DNA from: Bacillota bacterium
Lineage (GTDB): Bacteria > Bacillota > Clostridia > Acetivibrionales > DSM-1351
Length of the DNA stretch: 31,930 nucleotides
Reading direction: 5' to 3'
NCBI GenBank assembly: GCA_023433945.1
Contig: JAEYTP010000095.1
Location: 1-31,930, forward strand
Both the position numbers and the translations under genes were made by a program. Of the stretch, positions 30,898-31,930 are shown one piece after another. Under the pieces are notes generated by a model. It had not been told where the DNA came from, searched no databases, and saw only the letters and a program-made list of their open reading frames with translations. Each line of letters starts with the position of its first letter. Positions within the stretch are counted from its first letter, which is position 1.

Positions 30898-31248
30898 TCA
30901 AATTAATTTATCTGTCCATTCAGCTTCTCTGAATCCAGTCAATACTACACCATCATCAACTATTAGAGGACGTTTAACGAGCATTCCGTTGGTAGCTAGA
31001 AGCTTTAATTGCTCCTCATCACTCATTGTAGGTAGCTTGTCTTTAAGGTTCATTTCTTTGTACAACATACCACTCGTATTGAAGAACTTCTTGAGAGGTA
31101 GTCCACTTTTTTCGTACCATTCCTTTAACTCATTATAGGAAGGGTTGTCCTCCACGATATGACGATCTGTATATTCTATATTATGCTCGTCCAACCATTT
31201 CTTAGCCCTCTGGCAGGTTGAACATCTAGGGTATTCAATAAATAACAT
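30898..31248 (-). CDS. ArsC/Spx-family thioredoxin-fold protein
   Basis: A 116-aa protein of the ArsC-like thioredoxin fold. The N-terminal active site PRCSTCQRA has a CxxC (C9, C12), like Spx and YusI rather than single-cysteine ArsC. The family landmark KRPLI (R93) and the C-terminal GFREAEW are present. It may be a redox-sensing regulator or a glutaredoxin-dependent reductase; arsenate reduction is not supported by any arsenic genes nearby. It has its own transcription unit ending in a strong terminator. Confidence 0.88.
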   Translation of the reverse strand: MLFIEYPRCSTCQRAKKWLDEHNIEYTDRHIVEDNPSYNELKEWYEKSGLPLKKFFNTSGMLYKEMNLKDKLPTMSDEEQLKLLATNGMLVKRPLIVDDGVVLTGFREAEWTDKLI

Positions 31249-31302
31249 CGTTGCTACCTCCTATATTACTAACTAATACTTTTTTCTCAATTGTTTATAA
31301 TT

Positions 31303-31398
31303 TCACTTAGATTTCCTTGGATGTACCTTGTACATTGTACCATAAGTATTACCTTCACTGTCAAAAACAATTCCAGCAGAGTTAAGCGCAGCTAAAAT
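31303..31398 (-). pseudogene. possible C-terminal fragment of an unidentified gene
   Basis: In the 155-bp spacer between the MBOAT and ArsC/Spx-like genes one frame reads about 31 codons of protein-like sequence, LAALNSAGIVFDSEGNTYG and TMYKVHPRKSK, then TGA. It has no start codon and is preceded directly by a stop. I do not recognise the family; it may be chance. Confidence 0.25.
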
Positions 31399-31403
31399 TC
31401 AAG

Positions 31404-31930
31404 TTAAAACTGAAAATATATAAAGGAATTTGTATTAAATACTCCAAAAACAATAATAAAAATTAAAGCAAAGTAGTAAACTCCCCATCTGAGTAAGGCG
31501 TGCTGCTTACTCAATTCATTGCTAATTTTTCTATTTCGCTGGAATAATTGCACTAGAAGTAAAAAGGCTATCACTCCACAGCATAAAGCAAACTGATACC
31601 TTGAAACACCAACTCTGCCTAAGTCAATTTTTAAGCTAAACTCAAAAACAATCCTTTTTATTATTGTTATAGCATCAGTCAAAGAAGCTGATCTAAAGAA
31701 TATCCAAGAAAAACATATGAGATTAAAGCTACAAAACACCTTAATTGCCTTATTAAGACTAGGTAATCGTTGTAAACCCAACTTGTTCGTAATTCTACCT
31801 CTAATATCTTTGCTAACAACTGCAAATACAAGATAAAAACCATTTAATCCTCCCCAAATTACATAGGTCCAATTTGCCCCATGCCAAAGCCCACTAAGGA
31901 GAAATACTATCATCAGATTTCTTAACCATT
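31404..31930 (-). CDS. MBOAT-family O-acyltransferase, C-terminal part (runs off right edge)
   Basis: Membrane-bound O-acyltransferase of the AlgI/DltB type, which transfers acyl groups to a surface polymer. The catalytic histidine is in the signature LLSGLWHGANWTYVIWGGLNG, near the start of the visible part, followed by about four more hydrophobic segments. The reading frame stays open to the window edge (WLRNLMIVF), so the N-terminal two thirds lie outside. No partner gene is visible, so the substrate is unknown. Confidence 0.88.
   Translation of the reverse strand, partial: WLRNLMIVFLLSGLWHGANWTYVIWGGLNGFYLVFAVVSKDIRGRITNKLGLQRLPSLNKAIKVFCSFNLICFSWIFFRSASLTDAITIIKRIVFEFSLKIDLGRVGVSRYQFALCCGVIAFLLLVQLFQRNRKISNELSKQHALLRWGVYYFALIFIIVFGVFNTNSFIYFQF

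Noticed and set aside
30898..31248. Arsenate reductase as a definite function for the ArsC-like protein
   Set aside because: The CxxC active site is Spx/YusI-like and no arsenic resistance genes are present, so only the fold family is supported.

Overview
All intact genes in this window lie on the minus strand, so transcription runs right to left. The sequence is AT-rich, has strong purine-rich ribosome binding sites, uses TTG and GTG starts freely, and carries typical low-GC Firmicutes families: a LytTR/GHKL pair, a CheD-containing chemotaxis operon, an SsuA/TauA-type lipoprotein importer and Spx/ArsC-like and TfoX-C small proteins. This points to an anaerobic member of the Clostridia; the genus cannot be fixed from the sequence alone.

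Region 1 (1-2160): an AgrA/AgrC-type pair, LytTR regulator then GHKL kinase, overlapping by 8 bp. A possible further ORF runs off the left edge. Region 2 (2363-12909): one chemosensory operon in the order cheY, cheA, cheW, methyl-accepting receptor, cheR, cheB, cheD, then a multi-PAS hybrid histidine kinase and a stand-alone receiver, closed by a hairpin. No flagellar genes are present. A TetR gene with a near-consensus promoter (13024-13605) sits upstream.

Region 3 (13809-22340): an eight-gene operon read as divergent triosephosphate-isomerase-like protein, LarA-family (nickel-pincer) protein, PfkB-family sugar kinase, TSUP membrane exporter, aldose-1-epimerase-like protein, NagA-like deacetylase, NagB-like deaminase and class II aldolase. 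The set could take an N-acetylated amino-sugar phosphate through deacetylation, deamination, phosphorylation and aldol cleavage to trioses. The LarA homologue, TSUP exporter and altered TIM do not belong to the textbook route. A decayed LacI-family regulator remnant lies divergently upstream. This is the best candidate for an undescribed pathway.

Region 4 (22835-28194): a NarL-type regulator, its multi-membrane-span histidine kinase, and an SsuABC/TauABC-like importer (binding lipoprotein, ATPase, permease). Region 5 (28274-29031): a glucose-6-phosphate isomerase gene destroyed by an internal out-of-frame deletion. Region 6 (29225-30657): a TetR operon with a perfect TTGACA-17-TATAAT promoter, a zinc-ribbon protein, a TfoX C-terminal-domain protein and a CMD-family protein. 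Region 7: an ArsC/Spx-like protein and the C-terminal part of an MBOAT acyltransferase running off the right edge.

A recurrent feature is short tandem duplication (units of 9, 12, 13, 15, 16, 21, 27 and 40 bp, two or three copies). Two of these duplicate the 3' end of a gene together with a stop codon (the nagB-like gene and the ABC ATPase gene).
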